From Mariprofundaceae bacterium (GTDB lineage Bacteria > Pseudomonadota > Zetaproteobacteria > Mariprofundales > Mariprofundaceae), in assembly GCA_030950925.1 (NCBI GenBank), contig JAUZQO010000003.1, positions 1 through 64,000 of the forward strand: a stretch of 64,000 nt of DNA. The letters are read 5' to 3'. Made by a program: the position numbers and the translations under genes. The notes under the pieces are model-generated. The model saw only the letters and a list, made by a program, of their open reading frames with translations, did no database searches and was not told where the DNA came from. The number at the start of each line of letters is the position of its first letter. The stretch's first letter is position 1. Shown here in pieces: positions 41,138-50,341 of this stretch.

Positions 41138-42034
41138 TTAACGGCGATTTTGTAAGGCTTCAATCCGCGCTTCAATCGGTGGATGTGTGGCAAACAAACC
41201 AGTCAATTTACTGTGTGCTGCATAAATTTTCATGGTTGCCAAAGCATCATCTTGTTCTGGCGCATTGACATACGCTTCGGATTGGTTGGATAAGGCTTCT
41301 ATTTTACGCAAGGCTGAAATCATCGCAGGTGCGCCGACTGCATCCGCAGCATAAGCATCCGCACCAAATTCACGGCGGCGTGAAAACCATGTCACAGGAA
41401 TCATCGCCAAGAAGGCCAGCGCCACTTGCAAAAACATATCCAAAGCAAAACCCGCCCAAAAGTTTCGCTCTTTCACTGGCTCTGAAATCATGCGTGCTAT
41501 GAAATACACAAAGGTATTCATTAAACCTTGCAACAGTGTCGTTGCCAGCATATCACCATTGGCAACATGTCCCATTTCGTGTGCCAAGACCGCTTTCAAT
41601 TCATCATCCGTTAAATTCATCGCCAAACCAGAAGATACTGCCACCATCGAATTATTACGACTGGGGCCAGTGGCAAACGCATTGGGCACATCATCCCAAT
41701 AGACCCAAACTTCAGGCATTTTGATGCCTTCACGCTGCGCCAAAGATTGGACTGTATCATAGACTAATTTTTCTTTGGGTGTGCTTGGTGTGGTGATTTG
41801 TTGCATCTCTGCACCACGTTTTGCCAGCCATTTGGACATCAGCAAAGAAATAAATGCACCGCCAAAACCAAACACCAACGACCATGTCATATTCATGGCT
41901 GCAAACGACTGACGAACATCAATGCCAAACATCGGTAACACAAAGTTGACAATAATTGTACCACTAATCATGAGCGTTATCATGATTAAAATATTGGTTA
42001 GGATGAGTAATCCGATACCTTTTAGTGATTTCAT
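41138..42034 (-). CDS. htpX: Membrane zinc metalloprotease HtpX
   Basis: 298-aa M48 protease for quality control of membrane proteins. It has two N-terminal membrane helices (about 5-25 and 35-60), then the zinc motif HEMGH in LAHEMGHVANGD (about 149-160), two further hydrophobic segments and the third ligand region RREFGADAYA. GGAGGAA lies upstream of the ATG. Confidence 0.97.
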   Translation of the reverse strand: MKSLKGIGLLILTNILIMITLMISGTIIVNFVLPMFGIDVRQSFAAMNMTWSLVFGFGGAFISLLMSKWLAKRGAEMQQITTPSTPKEKLVYDTVQSLAQREGIKMPEVWVYWDDVPNAFATGPSRNNSMVAVSSGLAMNLTDDELKAVLAHEMGHVANGDMLATTLLQGLMNTFVYFIARMISEPVKERNFWAGFALDMFLQVALAFLAMIPVTWFSRRREFGADAYAADAVGAPAMISALRKIEALSNQSEAYVNAPEQDDALATMKIYAAHSKLTGLFATHPPIEARIEALQNRR

Positions 42035-42058
42035 ATATTCAATTCCTCCAACGAATTT

Positions 42059-42080
42059 AACCCATATTTAGGGTTTTTTT
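42059..42080. terminator. Possible weak terminator between prmA and htpX
   Basis: AACCC (42059-42063) pairs with GGGTT (42071-42075) over seven bases. On the plus strand seven T follow; on the minus strand, where prmA ends, there is only a short TT. Direction and function are uncertain. Confidence 0.3.
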
Positions 42081-42089
42081 ATTTATATT

Positions 42090-42941
42090 TCAAGCCTTGT
42101 ATTCGACTGCCGCCCAATCACCCATGATATGGGTGGCAATATGCGTTAATCCAAGCGTCTCATAGGTGCGAATGTTTAAGGGAACTTGGCCTTCCAACAA
42201 GCCTGATAAAATCAGGTGTTTGCCCACGCAAGGCGTTAAGCTTTCTGCCATACCCAACAAAGGACCCGAAAGAATATTCGCCACCACCAGTTCAAATTTT
42301 CTTTTGGGGGGTATATCTCCCAGTGTTGATATCAAGCGAATACCATTGATCTTGGCATTCGCCCCACAGGCTTCAACTGAAATAGGATCATAATCAATCG
42401 CATGAATATCTTTTGCACCCAATTTTCCTGCTGTAATCGCCAACAAACCCGAACCTGCGCCCATATCCAATACACTTTCAGGGATATGTTGGAGGCAATA
42501 GCTCTCAATGGCTTCCAAACATAAAAATGTGGTGGGGTGCGTCCCTGTACCAAATGCCATGCCTGGATCAAGCACAATATCCACGCGACCATCCGTGGGG
42601 GCATCACAAAAAGAAGGTCGCACCCATAATTTTTCACCCACAGGCATGGCCTTCCAATATTTTTGCCAAGCCGTTTCCCAATCATCGCCCAGCAAGGTAA
42701 TACTGACTTGTTCGGGCATGGCTCCACTTAACAACGCCCCCGCAGCCAAACGAGCACGCTGCTCCTCCAGCCCCATCGCATCATCCAGCGCAAACCAAGC
42801 AAGATGGGTTTCTTGCTGGCTATCGTAATCGGTTTCGATGGATGTTCCCAGTGTTTGAAGGCTTTCAGCAAGCTGTAAAAAGCGTGTTTCATCCACTGCT
42901 TTACCACTGATTCGAAGCTCCAAACATGTTATTGCTTGCAT
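42090..42941 (-). CDS. prmA: Ribosomal protein L11 methyltransferase PrmA
   Basis: 283 aa. The N-terminal L11-recognition domain (about 1-100) is followed by a SAM-dependent methyltransferase domain with DPGMAFGTGTHPTT, motif I VLDMGAGSGLLAI and motif IV VVANILSGPLL. The IDYDP segment is the acidic loop that contacts SAM. It is transcribed divergently from the next plus-strand operon. Confidence 0.96.
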   Translation of the reverse strand: MQAITCLELRISGKAVDETRFLQLAESLQTLGTSIETDYDSQQETHLAWFALDDAMGLEEQRARLAAGALLSGAMPEQVSITLLGDDWETAWQKYWKAMPVGEKLWVRPSFCDAPTDGRVDIVLDPGMAFGTGTHPTTFLCLEAIESYCLQHIPESVLDMGAGSGLLAITAGKLGAKDIHAIDYDPISVEACGANAKINGIRLISTLGDIPPKRKFELVVANILSGPLLGMAESLTPCVGKHLILSGLLEGQVPLNIRTYETLGLTHIATHIMGDWAAVEYKA

Positions 42942-42999
42942 CCTTTGCTCTCCTTCGCTGCAATCGGCGTTTTATCATTTTTCTTTTGAGAGGGATTTT

Positions 43000-43719
43000 G
43001 TGCCACAATCAACCGCTTACCCCATGAAATTAACCCAATGCATCCGCCTTAGCGATACAGCATGTGACGATGTTATTGTCAAAATATCGTTGGCAATGTT
43101 AAGTGCTCAAGCCGTCCCTCACTTTATTGCAGGTCAATATGTTCGTATTGGTATGCCTTGCATGAAAGAACCCGCACCCGCTTATTTTGCCATTGCTTCA
43201 TCGCCTTATCATCAAGATTCGTATGAATTTGTCATTAAATCTGCCCAAGGTATGTCACAATACCTCGCCAGTTTGCCGCTTGGCAGTGAAGTGGAGGTCG
43301 AAGGGCCCATTGGTAAAGGCTTCGATTTAAGCAAGTATCAGGGCTACAATATTATTCTTCTTGGTGTTGGCACAGGCATTGCCCCATTGCGTAGTTTATG
43401 GGGAAAAATCATTCAAGAGCGTTATGATTATGCCAAAGTCTCCATTTACGCAGGTTTTCTTACTTCCTTACACACGCTTTTAACCGATGAAATGGGGGAG
43501 CTATCCAGCCATGACATCAATGTCAGCTTATCCTTGAGTACGGGGCATGAAAACTGGGATGGCACGGTGGGTTATGTGCAACATGCTTTGGCGGATGATG
43601 CACCCAATCCCAACAATACCATCGTTTGTTTGGCAGGCATGAGTGCCATGGTGGACGCTTGCACCGAAACTTTGCACAATCTCGGGTTTCATGACGATCA
43701 AATCATCCTTAACTTCTAA
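43000..43719 (+). CDS. Ferredoxin-NADP reductase-like flavoprotein
   Basis: 239-aa FNR-superfamily protein from a GTG start, with AGAGGG five bases upstream. A flavin-binding barrel (about 1-105; FIAGQYVRIGMP, YFAIASSP, VEGPIGKGFDL) is followed by an NAD(P)-binding domain (LLGVGTGIAPLRSLW, CLAGMSAMVDA). The C-terminal Cys cluster of PyrK, the dihydroorotate dehydrogenase electron-transfer subunit, is missing. The position before ruvX-pyrB-pyrC makes a pyrimidine link tempting but unproven. It overlaps ruvX by 29 bases. Confidence 0.8.
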   Translation: MPQSTAYPMKLTQCIRLSDTACDDVIVKISLAMLSAQAVPHFIAGQYVRIGMPCMKEPAPAYFAIASSPYHQDSYEFVIKSAQGMSQYLASLPLGSEVEVEGPIGKGFDLSKYQGYNIILLGVGTGIAPLRSLWGKIIQERYDYAKVSIYAGFLTSLHTLLTDEMGELSSHDINVSLSLSTGHENWDGTVGYVQHALADDAPNPNNTIVCLAGMSAMVDACTETLHNLGFHDDQIILNF

Positions 43720-44149
43720 CCCTACCTTACCGCTGATTGCCTTGGATATTGGCGGCAAACGCATCGGTGTGGCTGTCTCTGATAGACTTGGGATTTCATG
43801 CCGTGGTGTGACATGTTTGTTTCGCAACGATCAAGGCTGGCCCAAACAAACACTTAAAATCATACGCGAATATGGCAGCAAGGGCATTGTCATCGGTTTA
43901 CCAAAAAACATGGATGGTACAGAAGGCTCACAAGCCCAAGATTGCCGCAGTGCAGCCAAGGATTTGGCAAAAGCCACCGATTTACCTATTTTCTTTCAAG
44001 ATGAACGTTTATCCACTTGGACAGCCAAAGAACGGCTTTATGCCCAAGGTCTGAATGAAAAAAAAATGCGTGCTAAACTCGATCAAACCGCCGCCGCCGT
44101 ATTTTTAGAAGATTTTATTGCCGCACATGCCGAATCACTGGAGAAATAA
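43691..44149 (+). CDS. ruvX: Holliday junction resolvase-like nuclease YqgF/RuvX
   Basis: Pre-16S rRNA nuclease or Holliday junction resolvase of the RNase H fold. I use ATG 43691 (152 aa). Catalytic motifs are IALDIGGKRIGVAVSD, DERLSTWTA and DQTAAAVFLEDF, all intact. It overlaps the flavoprotein gene and precedes pyrB by two bases; ruvX-pyrB adjacency is common in proteobacteria. Confidence 0.95.
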   Translation: MTIKSSLTSNPTLPLIALDIGGKRIGVAVSDRLGISCRGVTCLFRNDQGWPKQTLKIIREYGSKGIVIGLPKNMDGTEGSQAQDCRSAAKDLAKATDLPIFFQDERLSTWTAKERLYAQGLNEKKMRAKLDQTAAAVFLEDFIAAHAESLEK

Positions 44150-44151
44150 TC

Positions 44152-45096
44152 ATGCTTCAACCCTTATTTGGACTCAAACACCTCTTTGGTATTGCAGGCA
44201 TGAGCCGTGAACAAATCACATCCTTGGTTAATTTGGGTGATAATTTTATTGACATCAATAGCCGCAGCGTGAAAAAAGCCCCGACCTTGCGTGGTCGAAC
44301 CGTTATCAATCTCTTTTTTGAAAACTCCACCCGAACACGCACCAGCTTTGAAATTGCTGGTAAACGCTTATCGGCGGATGTCATCAATATTTCCGCTTCC
44401 ACATCGGCCACCAAAAAAGGGGAAACCTTGTTGGATACTGGGCAAACATTGGCAGCGATGCAACCGCATGTACTGGTGATTCGTCATTCTGTAGCAGGGA
44501 CATGTGAGTTTTTATCGGAATATTTAGAAAATACGGCACTGATCAATGCCGGTGATGGCTCACATGAGCACCCCACCCAAATTTTAACCGATTTACTGAC
44601 CCTTAAACACAATATTGGCGATATTAAAGGCAAAACCATGACGATTGTGGGAGATATTGCCCATTCTCGCGTCGCCCGTTCTCACTTATTGGCCGCCAAA
44701 ATCATGGGTTACAACGTCCGCCTTGTTGCCCCCAAAACCTTGTTACCCGCCTTTGTTGAAAACTATGGTTGCGAAGTATTTCATGATTTTGATGCTGCCC
44801 TACAAGGCACGGATATTCTTTATATGCTGCGCGTGCAAACTGAACGACTGACCACCAATTGTTATTTCCCATCCATCCGTGAATACCACGAAACCTACGG
44901 ACTCAATATGAAACGCCTCAAAGCCGCAGGCGATCATTGCATGGTCATGCATCCAGGACCGATGAATCGTGGTGTTGAAATTTCAACCGATGTCGCCGAT
45001 TCCATAAAAAGCCTGATTTTAGAACAGGTGGAACATGGTGTGGCGATTCGCATGGCGGCACTAACAGCACTGTGTGGCGGAGCGACAGAGGAGTGA
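44152..45096 (+). CDS. pyrB: Aspartate carbamoyltransferase catalytic subunit
   Basis: Commits carbamoyl phosphate and aspartate to pyrimidine synthesis. 314 aa. Carbamoyl-phosphate motif FFENSTRTRTSFEIAGKRL, HPTQILTDLLTL, and the aspartate-site loop HPGPMNRGVEI are present. No pyrI regulatory subunit follows. In related genomes pyrC normally comes next as in class A ATCase pairs; here nearly 1 kb of broken genes lies between them. Confidence 0.97.
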   Translation: MLQPLFGLKHLFGIAGMSREQITSLVNLGDNFIDINSRSVKKAPTLRGRTVINLFFENSTRTRTSFEIAGKRLSADVINISASTSATKKGETLLDTGQTLAAMQPHVLVIRHSVAGTCEFLSEYLENTALINAGDGSHEHPTQILTDLLTLKHNIGDIKGKTMTIVGDIAHSRVARSHLLAAKIMGYNVRLVAPKTLLPAFVENYGCEVFHDFDAALQGTDILYMLRVQTERLTTNCYFPSIREYHETYGLNMKRLKAAGDHCMVMHPGPMNRGVEISTDVADSIKSLILEQVEHGVAIRMAALTALCGGATEE

Positions 45097-45435
45097 ATAC
45101 CAAAGAACAACACATTGAAGACACCTTGATCAACAAGCTCAAAGATTTAAAATATACGTATCGTCCTGATATTCGGGATAAAAAACACTGGGGCAGAACT
45201 TTCGCCAGAAATTTGAGGCATTGAATCGTGTCCACCTCAGCGATGTCTCGTTTGCGCGATAAAATCATCACCGCCGATGTGTTCACCGCCGCACAAAAAC
45301 TACGCAAAAAAAATCTATTCCTACGTGAAGATGGCACGCCTTTGGAGTTTACGCTGGTAAACATAAAAAACTGGTGTAAAAACGATTTTGAAGTCATCAA
45401 TCAGCTACGCATCAATACCAACAACAGCCACCAAA
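45093..45435 (+). pseudogene. Remnant of type I restriction subunit HsdR (N-terminus, frameshifted)
   Basis: Pieces of an HsdR N-terminal domain in three frames: MNTKEQHIEDTLINKLKDLK then YTYRPDIRDKK from GTG 45093, next FRQKFEALNRVHLSDVSFAR, then IITADVFTAAQKLRKKN and DGTPLEFTLVNIKNWCKN up to QLRINTNNSHQ. At least two frameshifts (about 45190 and 45250) break the gene. The helicase and C-terminal parts are absent. The GTG overlaps the pyrB stop. This is a dead remnant, and no hsdM or hsdS lies next to it. Confidence 0.85.
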
Positions 45436-46058
45436 GCTGTGTTGGAAAAGCTTAAGGTTGAAAACAAAGCTTTTGCTAAAATCACCTATGAAAAACGGCT
45501 GGAACGAAAACTATTTAATCAAGGAGCCCTGCATGAAGCTGTGATCAATGCCATTATTCATAACGACTTCAGCAATGAAGTACCACCCAAGTTTGAATTG
45601 TTTGCAGACCGATTGGAGATCACTTCGGCAGCTGCTATTCCGCAAGGATTAAGCGAAAGCGATTTTTTATGGGGTATTCTGTACCTCAAAATAAAGAGCT
45701 GATGCGTATTTTTAGAGATTTAGATATGGTGGAACAATTAGGCTCAGGCATTCCTCGTATTTTGGCTCGTTATCCCGAAACGATTTATCATTTTACAACA
45801 AAATTTATTCGTTTGGTGATTCCTTATGCTCATGGATTTGACGGTGCTAATGACCAAGATGACAAGTTAATTGCATGCTGTCAGCAGCCACGCTTTATAA
45901 CTGAAATGATGGATTATTTAGGGTTGAAACATCGAACATATTTTCGCCGAAAGATACTCAATCCATTATTAGATATGGGACGCTTAGAGCTTACGATTCC
46001 AGATAAGCCTAAAAGCCCCAAGCAAAAATATCGAAAAAAGGATAACCAAATAAAATGA
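45431..46058 (+). pseudogene. Remnant of an ATP-binding protein (AlbA_2/HATPase_c_4, RecG-like family), frameshifted
   Basis: Fused directly to the HsdR remnant is the C-terminal half of a Schlafen/AlbA_2-type ATP-binding protein. It shows LHEAVINAIIHNDFS, PPKFELFADRLEITS and QGLSESDF; after a frameshift near 45672 it continues GYSVPQNKELMRIFRDLDMV, EQLGSGIPRI and a winged-helix end (GLKHRTYFRRKILNPLLDMG). The N-terminal DNA-binding half is missing. Its last codons reach the pyrC start, so a previous insertion has decayed between pyrB and pyrC. Confidence 0.85.
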
Positions 46059-47335
46059 CAGATATTTTAATTCAACACGGTCATGTGATTGACCCTGCCA
46101 ACCAAGTCGATGACGTTTGTGATGTGTGGATCAGCGACGGCAAGATTGAAGGTGTGGGCAAGTTTGAAGGCGAAGCCCAGAAAATCATGGATGCCACAGG
46201 CTTGATTGTCTGCCCTGGTTTGATTGATATGCACGTGCATTTGCGTGAACCTGGTGAAGAATGGAAAGAAGACATTGAATCAGGCTCTCGCGCTGCCATT
46301 GCAGGCGGCATCACCAGTATTTGCACCATGCCCAACACCGAACCCTGTATGGATCATGCAGGTATCATCATCCAAGTCATCGCACGCGCCAAAGAAGTGG
46401 GTTTATGCAATTTACACCCCATTGGTGCGGTGAGTCGCAATCTGAAAGGTAAAGAACTGACGGAAATGCGTGAGCTTTCACGCCATGGCGCAGTCGCGTT
46501 TTCCGATGATGGCAAAGCCATTTGGCATGCAGGTGTGATGCGTAAAGCCTTGGAATATTCCTCTAGTTTTAATTTCCTCATCATTCAACATGCCGAAGAA
46601 AAACAATTGACCGAAGGCGGCGCGATTAACGAAGGCTGGGTGTCCACACAGCTTGGTGTCACAGGCATGCCCGTGGAAGGTGAAGATAGCATGATTGCCC
46701 GTGATATTATGCTCACACGCTTAACCGATGCCCGTTATCATGTCGCTCATATTTCATCGAAAGGTGCAGTGGAACAAGTGCGTTTAGCCCAAAAAGAAGG
46801 CTTGAAAGTCACCACGGAAGCAGCCCCTCACCACTTTGCTCTGACCGAAGATGAAGTCTTGAATTTCAATGCCGATGCCAAGATGAGTCCGCCATTAAGA
46901 ACAGAAGAAGACAGGCTGGCAGTCATCGAAGGCTTAAAAGATGGTACAATTGCTGTGATTGCCACCGACCATGCACCCCACCATGAAGATGATAAACGCT
47001 GCGGTTTATCGTGTGCGGCATTTGGCATTGTCGGCTTGGAAACCATGTTGCCTGTTTCTTTGGCGTTAGAACGCTCTGGCGCGCTTTCCATGTCGGATTT
47101 GATTGCCAAAATGACGTGTAACCCTGCTCAACTTCTGCACTTGGATGAAGGTTCTTTAAGCAAGGGAAGCGCGGCGGATATTTGTATCTTTGACCCTAAA
47201 AAAGAATGGATTCTCAATCGGGATAAGCTGGTTTCCAAAGGACGTAATACACCTTGGCATGGCAAAACCATGATAGGGCAAGTGCAATACACCTTAAAAG
47301 ATGGGCGTGTCGTGTTTCAGAACGGTGAACTTTGA
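46055..47335 (+). CDS. pyrC: Dihydroorotase PyrC (class I)
   Basis: 426-aa amidohydrolase that cyclises carbamoyl aspartate. Metal-site motif GLIDMHVHLREPGEEWKEDI is near residue 55. Further ligands lie in IIQHAEE, YHVAHISSKG and the Asp in VIATDHAPHH. All catalytic positions appear intact, so this is a functional enzyme and not the inactive ATCase-associated form (inference from motifs). Confidence 0.96.
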   Translation: MTDILIQHGHVIDPANQVDDVCDVWISDGKIEGVGKFEGEAQKIMDATGLIVCPGLIDMHVHLREPGEEWKEDIESGSRAAIAGGITSICTMPNTEPCMDHAGIIIQVIARAKEVGLCNLHPIGAVSRNLKGKELTEMRELSRHGAVAFSDDGKAIWHAGVMRKALEYSSSFNFLIIQHAEEKQLTEGGAINEGWVSTQLGVTGMPVEGEDSMIARDIMLTRLTDARYHVAHISSKGAVEQVRLAQKEGLKVTTEAAPHHFALTEDEVLNFNADAKMSPPLRTEEDRLAVIEGLKDGTIAVIATDHAPHHEDDKRCGLSCAAFGIVGLETMLPVSLALERSGALSMSDLIAKMTCNPAQLLHLDEGSLSKGSAADICIFDPKKEWILNRDKLVSKGRNTPWHGKTMIGQVQYTLKDGRVVFQNGEL

Positions 47336-47444
47336 AAAAATGGTAGAATCAGATGTTACCTTGAGCTAAACCTGTCACACTGCTAGCGTATATTCCGCTT
47401 ATTCTGATGTCTGCCAAAACTGCATGGATAAAGGAGTTTTAAAA

Positions 47445-49823
47445 GTGAGCGAAATCAAAACACCTCTTAGTAAAAACCATTTACAAAAAATACATGCATG
47501 GTGGCGGGCGGCCAATTACCTTTCCGTTGGACAAATTTATCTGCTTGATAACCCATTGTTGGAGGAGCGACTCACACTTAGCCATATCAAACCTCGGCTA
47601 TTGGGTCACTGGGGGACAACGCCAGGGTTAAACTTTATTTATGTGCATCTGAATCGAGTCATCAAAGCAAGAGATTTAAACATGATTTACATTGCTGGAC
47701 CGGGTCATGGTGGCCCTGCTATGGTTGCGAATGCATGGCTCGAAGGTACATATAGCGAGTATTACCCCCGCATATCAACAGGGCGCACTGGCATGAAACG
47801 GCTATTTAAACAATTCTCCTTTCCAGGTGGGATTCCTAGCCATGTTGCTCCAGAAACACCTGGGTCTATTCATGAAGGCGGTGAACTCGGCTACGCGCTG
47901 TCGCATGCGTTTGGTGCGGTATTGGATAATCCTGATCTTATTGCTACGTGTGTCATTGGTGATGGCGAAGCAGAAACGGGGCCTTTGGCAGCCGCATGGC
48001 ATTCCAATAAGTTTCTCAATCCTGCCAGTGATGGTGCTGTGCTGCCAATCTTGCATCTCAATGGTTATAAAATTGCCAACCCCACGATCTTGGCCCGTAT
48101 TCCAAAAGAGGAGCTGACCGCACTCTTTGTGGGCTATGGCTATACCCCCTATTTTGTAGAAGGATCTGTGCCTGAAATCATGCACCAACGCATGGCTCTG
48201 ATATTGGATCAGTGCATGGATGCCATCAGGGACATTCAACATAAAGCGCGTGAAAAGGGCGATCAATCAAGACCTCGCTGGCCGATGATTGTTTTTCGTT
48301 CCCCCAAAGGCTGGACGGGGCCTAAAACAGTTGATGGATTGAAAACAGAAGGTTTTTGGCGTTCACATCAGGTTCCTTTTTCCCAAATGAAGGAATTCCC
48401 TGAACACGTGGATTTGCTGGAGTCTTGGATGAAAAGCTATCGACCAGAAGAGTTGTTTTCTACGGACGGTACCCTTAAAGAGAGCATTGCCGCGCTGGCA
48501 CCAAAAGGTAAACGACGCATGAGTGATAATCCCCATACCAATGGCGGTTTACTGCTGAAGGATCTACAGCTTCCAGCCATGGAGGATTACGCCATTGAAG
48601 TCAAGAAACCTGGCGCAGTGGATGGTGAGGCAACACGAGTGCTGGGAGAATTTTTACGTGATGTCATGAGGCTCAATCAACGCACGAAAAATTTTCGTGT
48701 TGTGGGACCTGATGAAACTGCATCCAATCGTTTGACAGCGCTATTTGAAGAAACAAACCGTAGCTGGATGGAAGGCACAATTCCCGAAGATGATCATCTT
48801 GCTACAGATGGTCGCGTCATGGAGATTTTATCGGAACATACCTGTCAGGGTTGGCTGGAAGGTTATCTTCTAACGGGTAGGCATGGCTTCTTTTCCTGCT
48901 ATGAAGCCTTTATTCATATTATTGATTCAATGCTCAATCAGCATGCAAAATGGCTGAAAACAACCCGTGAATCCATTCCGTGGCGACGTCCGATTGCCTC
49001 ATTGAACTATCTCCTAACCTCGCATGTTTGGCGACAGGATCACAATGGATTCTCCCATCAAGATCCAGGGTTTATTGATTATGTCATCAATAAAAAAGGC
49101 GGCGTTGTGCGCGTCTACCTTCCGCCTGATGCCAACTGCTTGCTTTCTGTAGCACACCATTGCTTGGCCAGTCGAAATTATATCAATGTCATTGTGGCTG
49201 GGAAACAACCAGCACCACAATTTTTGAGCATGGATGCAGCCATCAAACACTGTACGCGTGGGATTGGAATTTGGGAGTGGGCGAGTAATGATAAAGATGC
49301 GAAGCCTGATATTATTATGGCTTGTGCTGGCGATGTTCCAACCTTAGAGGTGCTGGCAGCTGTCACTATTTTACGCCAGCAGATACCAGAAGTGAAAATT
49401 CGTGTCATCAATGTGGTGGATTTAATGCGCCTACAAAATAGATTGGATCATCCGCATGGGCTTTCAAATGCTGATTACGACCTTCTGTTTCCAGTTAGCA
49501 CCCCCGTCATTTTTGCTTACCATGGTTACCCATGGTTGATTCATCGCCTTACCTATCGTCGCCATAACCATGAACACATTCATGTCCGTGGTTACAAGGA
49601 AGAGGGAGCAACAACCACGCCTTTTGATATGGTGGTGCGTAATGATCTTGATCGCTTTCAATTGGTCTGTGATGCGCTGAAGCAGCTCCCACAATACTCA
49701 CATCGAGCAGCATATATCCAACAGAAGATGCAAGATAAACGTGTGGATCATCGCCAGTATATCGAACAATATGGTGAAGATATGCCTGAAATTCAGGATT
49801 GGCGGTGGCAAGAACTGGATTGA
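47445..49823 (+). CDS. xfp: Phosphoketolase (xylulose-5-phosphate/fructose-6-phosphate phosphoketolase)
   Basis: Thiamine-diphosphate enzyme that splits xylulose 5-phosphate or fructose 6-phosphate with phosphate to acetyl phosphate. I prefer GTG 47445 with AGGAG eight bases upstream (792 aa); an ATG at 47424 would add seven residues. Family motifs are [52 protein letters not shown] and the ThDP site [20 protein letters not shown]. Later segments include [18 protein letters not shown] and [12 protein letters not shown]. The usual partner genes, acetate kinase or phosphotransacetylase, are not beside it. It lies 109 bases after pyrC. Confidence 0.96.
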   Translation: MSEIKTPLSKNHLQKIHAWWRAANYLSVGQIYLLDNPLLEERLTLSHIKPRLLGHWGTTPGLNFIYVHLNRVIKARDLNMIYIAGPGHGGPAMVANAWLEGTYSEYYPRISTGRTGMKRLFKQFSFPGGIPSHVAPETPGSIHEGGELGYALSHAFGAVLDNPDLIATCVIGDGEAETGPLAAAWHSNKFLNPASDGAVLPILHLNGYKIANPTILARIPKEELTALFVGYGYTPYFVEGSVPEIMHQRMALILDQCMDAIRDIQHKAREKGDQSRPRWPMIVFRSPKGWTGPKTVDGLKTEGFWRSHQVPFSQMKEFPEHVDLLESWMKSYRPEELFSTDGTLKESIAALAPKGKRRMSDNPHTNGGLLLKDLQLPAMEDYAIEVKKPGAVDGEATRVLGEFLRDVMRLNQRTKNFRVVGPDETASNRLTALFEETNRSWMEGTIPEDDHLATDGRVMEILSEHTCQGWLEGYLLTGRHGFFSCYEAFIHIIDSMLNQHAKWLKTTRESIPWRRPIASLNYLLTSHVWRQDHNGFSHQDPGFIDYVINKKGGVVRVYLPPDANCLLSVAHHCLASRNYINVIVAGKQPAPQFLSMDAAIKHCTRGIGIWEWASNDKDAKPDIIMACAGDVPTLEVLAAVTILRQQIPEVKIRVINVVDLMRLQNRLDHPHGLSNADYDLLFPVSTPVIFAYHGYPWLIHRLTYRRHNHEHIHVRGYKEEGATTTPFDMVVRNDLDRFQLVCDALKQLPQYSHRAAYIQQKMQDKRVDHRQYIEQYGEDMPEIQDWRWQELD

Positions 49824-49985
49824 TCTCGTCGTCTGTCGGACTTATCGAGTTTGCCACAACCTGACGCTTGAAATAATAGCATCAAACCGATGCGTATCAA
49901 AAAACTCAAAAACATCGTGCTGTCCAAGAACCACTGAAAATCCAGCATTGACGCAATCTATCGTCGGGATACTGTTCCGCTCGCT
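49824..49985. other. Intergenic stretch between xfp and the riboswitch; nothing recognised
   Basis: No open frame, clear terminator or repeat is convincing here. A promoter for the riboswitch-controlled operon is expected inside this stretch but I could not pick one with confidence. Confidence 0.3.
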
Positions 49986-50172
49986 TGAGGTGCCTGATGG
50001 TGTTCAACCAAAGGGTGAAACGGGAAGTTCGGTGCGTTTCTTCATCAAAACAAAGCCGACGCAGCCCCCGCTACTGTAAGCCTGACGACTTTATACACCG
50101 TTCACTGAGGCATGATGCTTTGGGAAGACAGTACAAAGAAGGATGATGGCAAGCCAGGAGACCGGCCTTAAA
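49986..50172 (+). promoter_or_regulatory. Cobalamin (B12) riboswitch
   Basis: The leader contains the ordered conserved blocks of the AdoCbl riboswitch: GGTGCC near 49989, the GGGAAGTTCGGTGCG block at about 50022-50036, GCCGACGCAGCCCCCGCTAC at about 50063-50082 followed by TGTAAG, and the B12 box AAGCCAGGAGACCGGCC at 50151-50167. A GTGCTT/AAGCAC pair downstream (about 50178-50204) may be part of the expression platform. It should switch off the cobB-cobO-cbtB operon when adenosylcobalamin is plentiful. Confidence 0.95.
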
Positions 50173-50341
50173 GCGTGCTTATCTATGATAGGCAAACGGA
50201 AAGCACTTCGGGGATGAAGGTGCAGTCGGTGGAATAGATCGTTTTTCTATAGCTAACATCTATGTTTTTTTATTCATCTACTGGTGCATGACTCTTGGTG
50301 CTTTGCGTATTTCAACTTGCGCGGGTGACCATGCTTTGACC

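Noticed and set aside
49824-49985. Possible transposase remnant between xfp and the riboswitch.
   Set aside because: Short frames there show no recognisable transposase motif, and I see no inverted ends.
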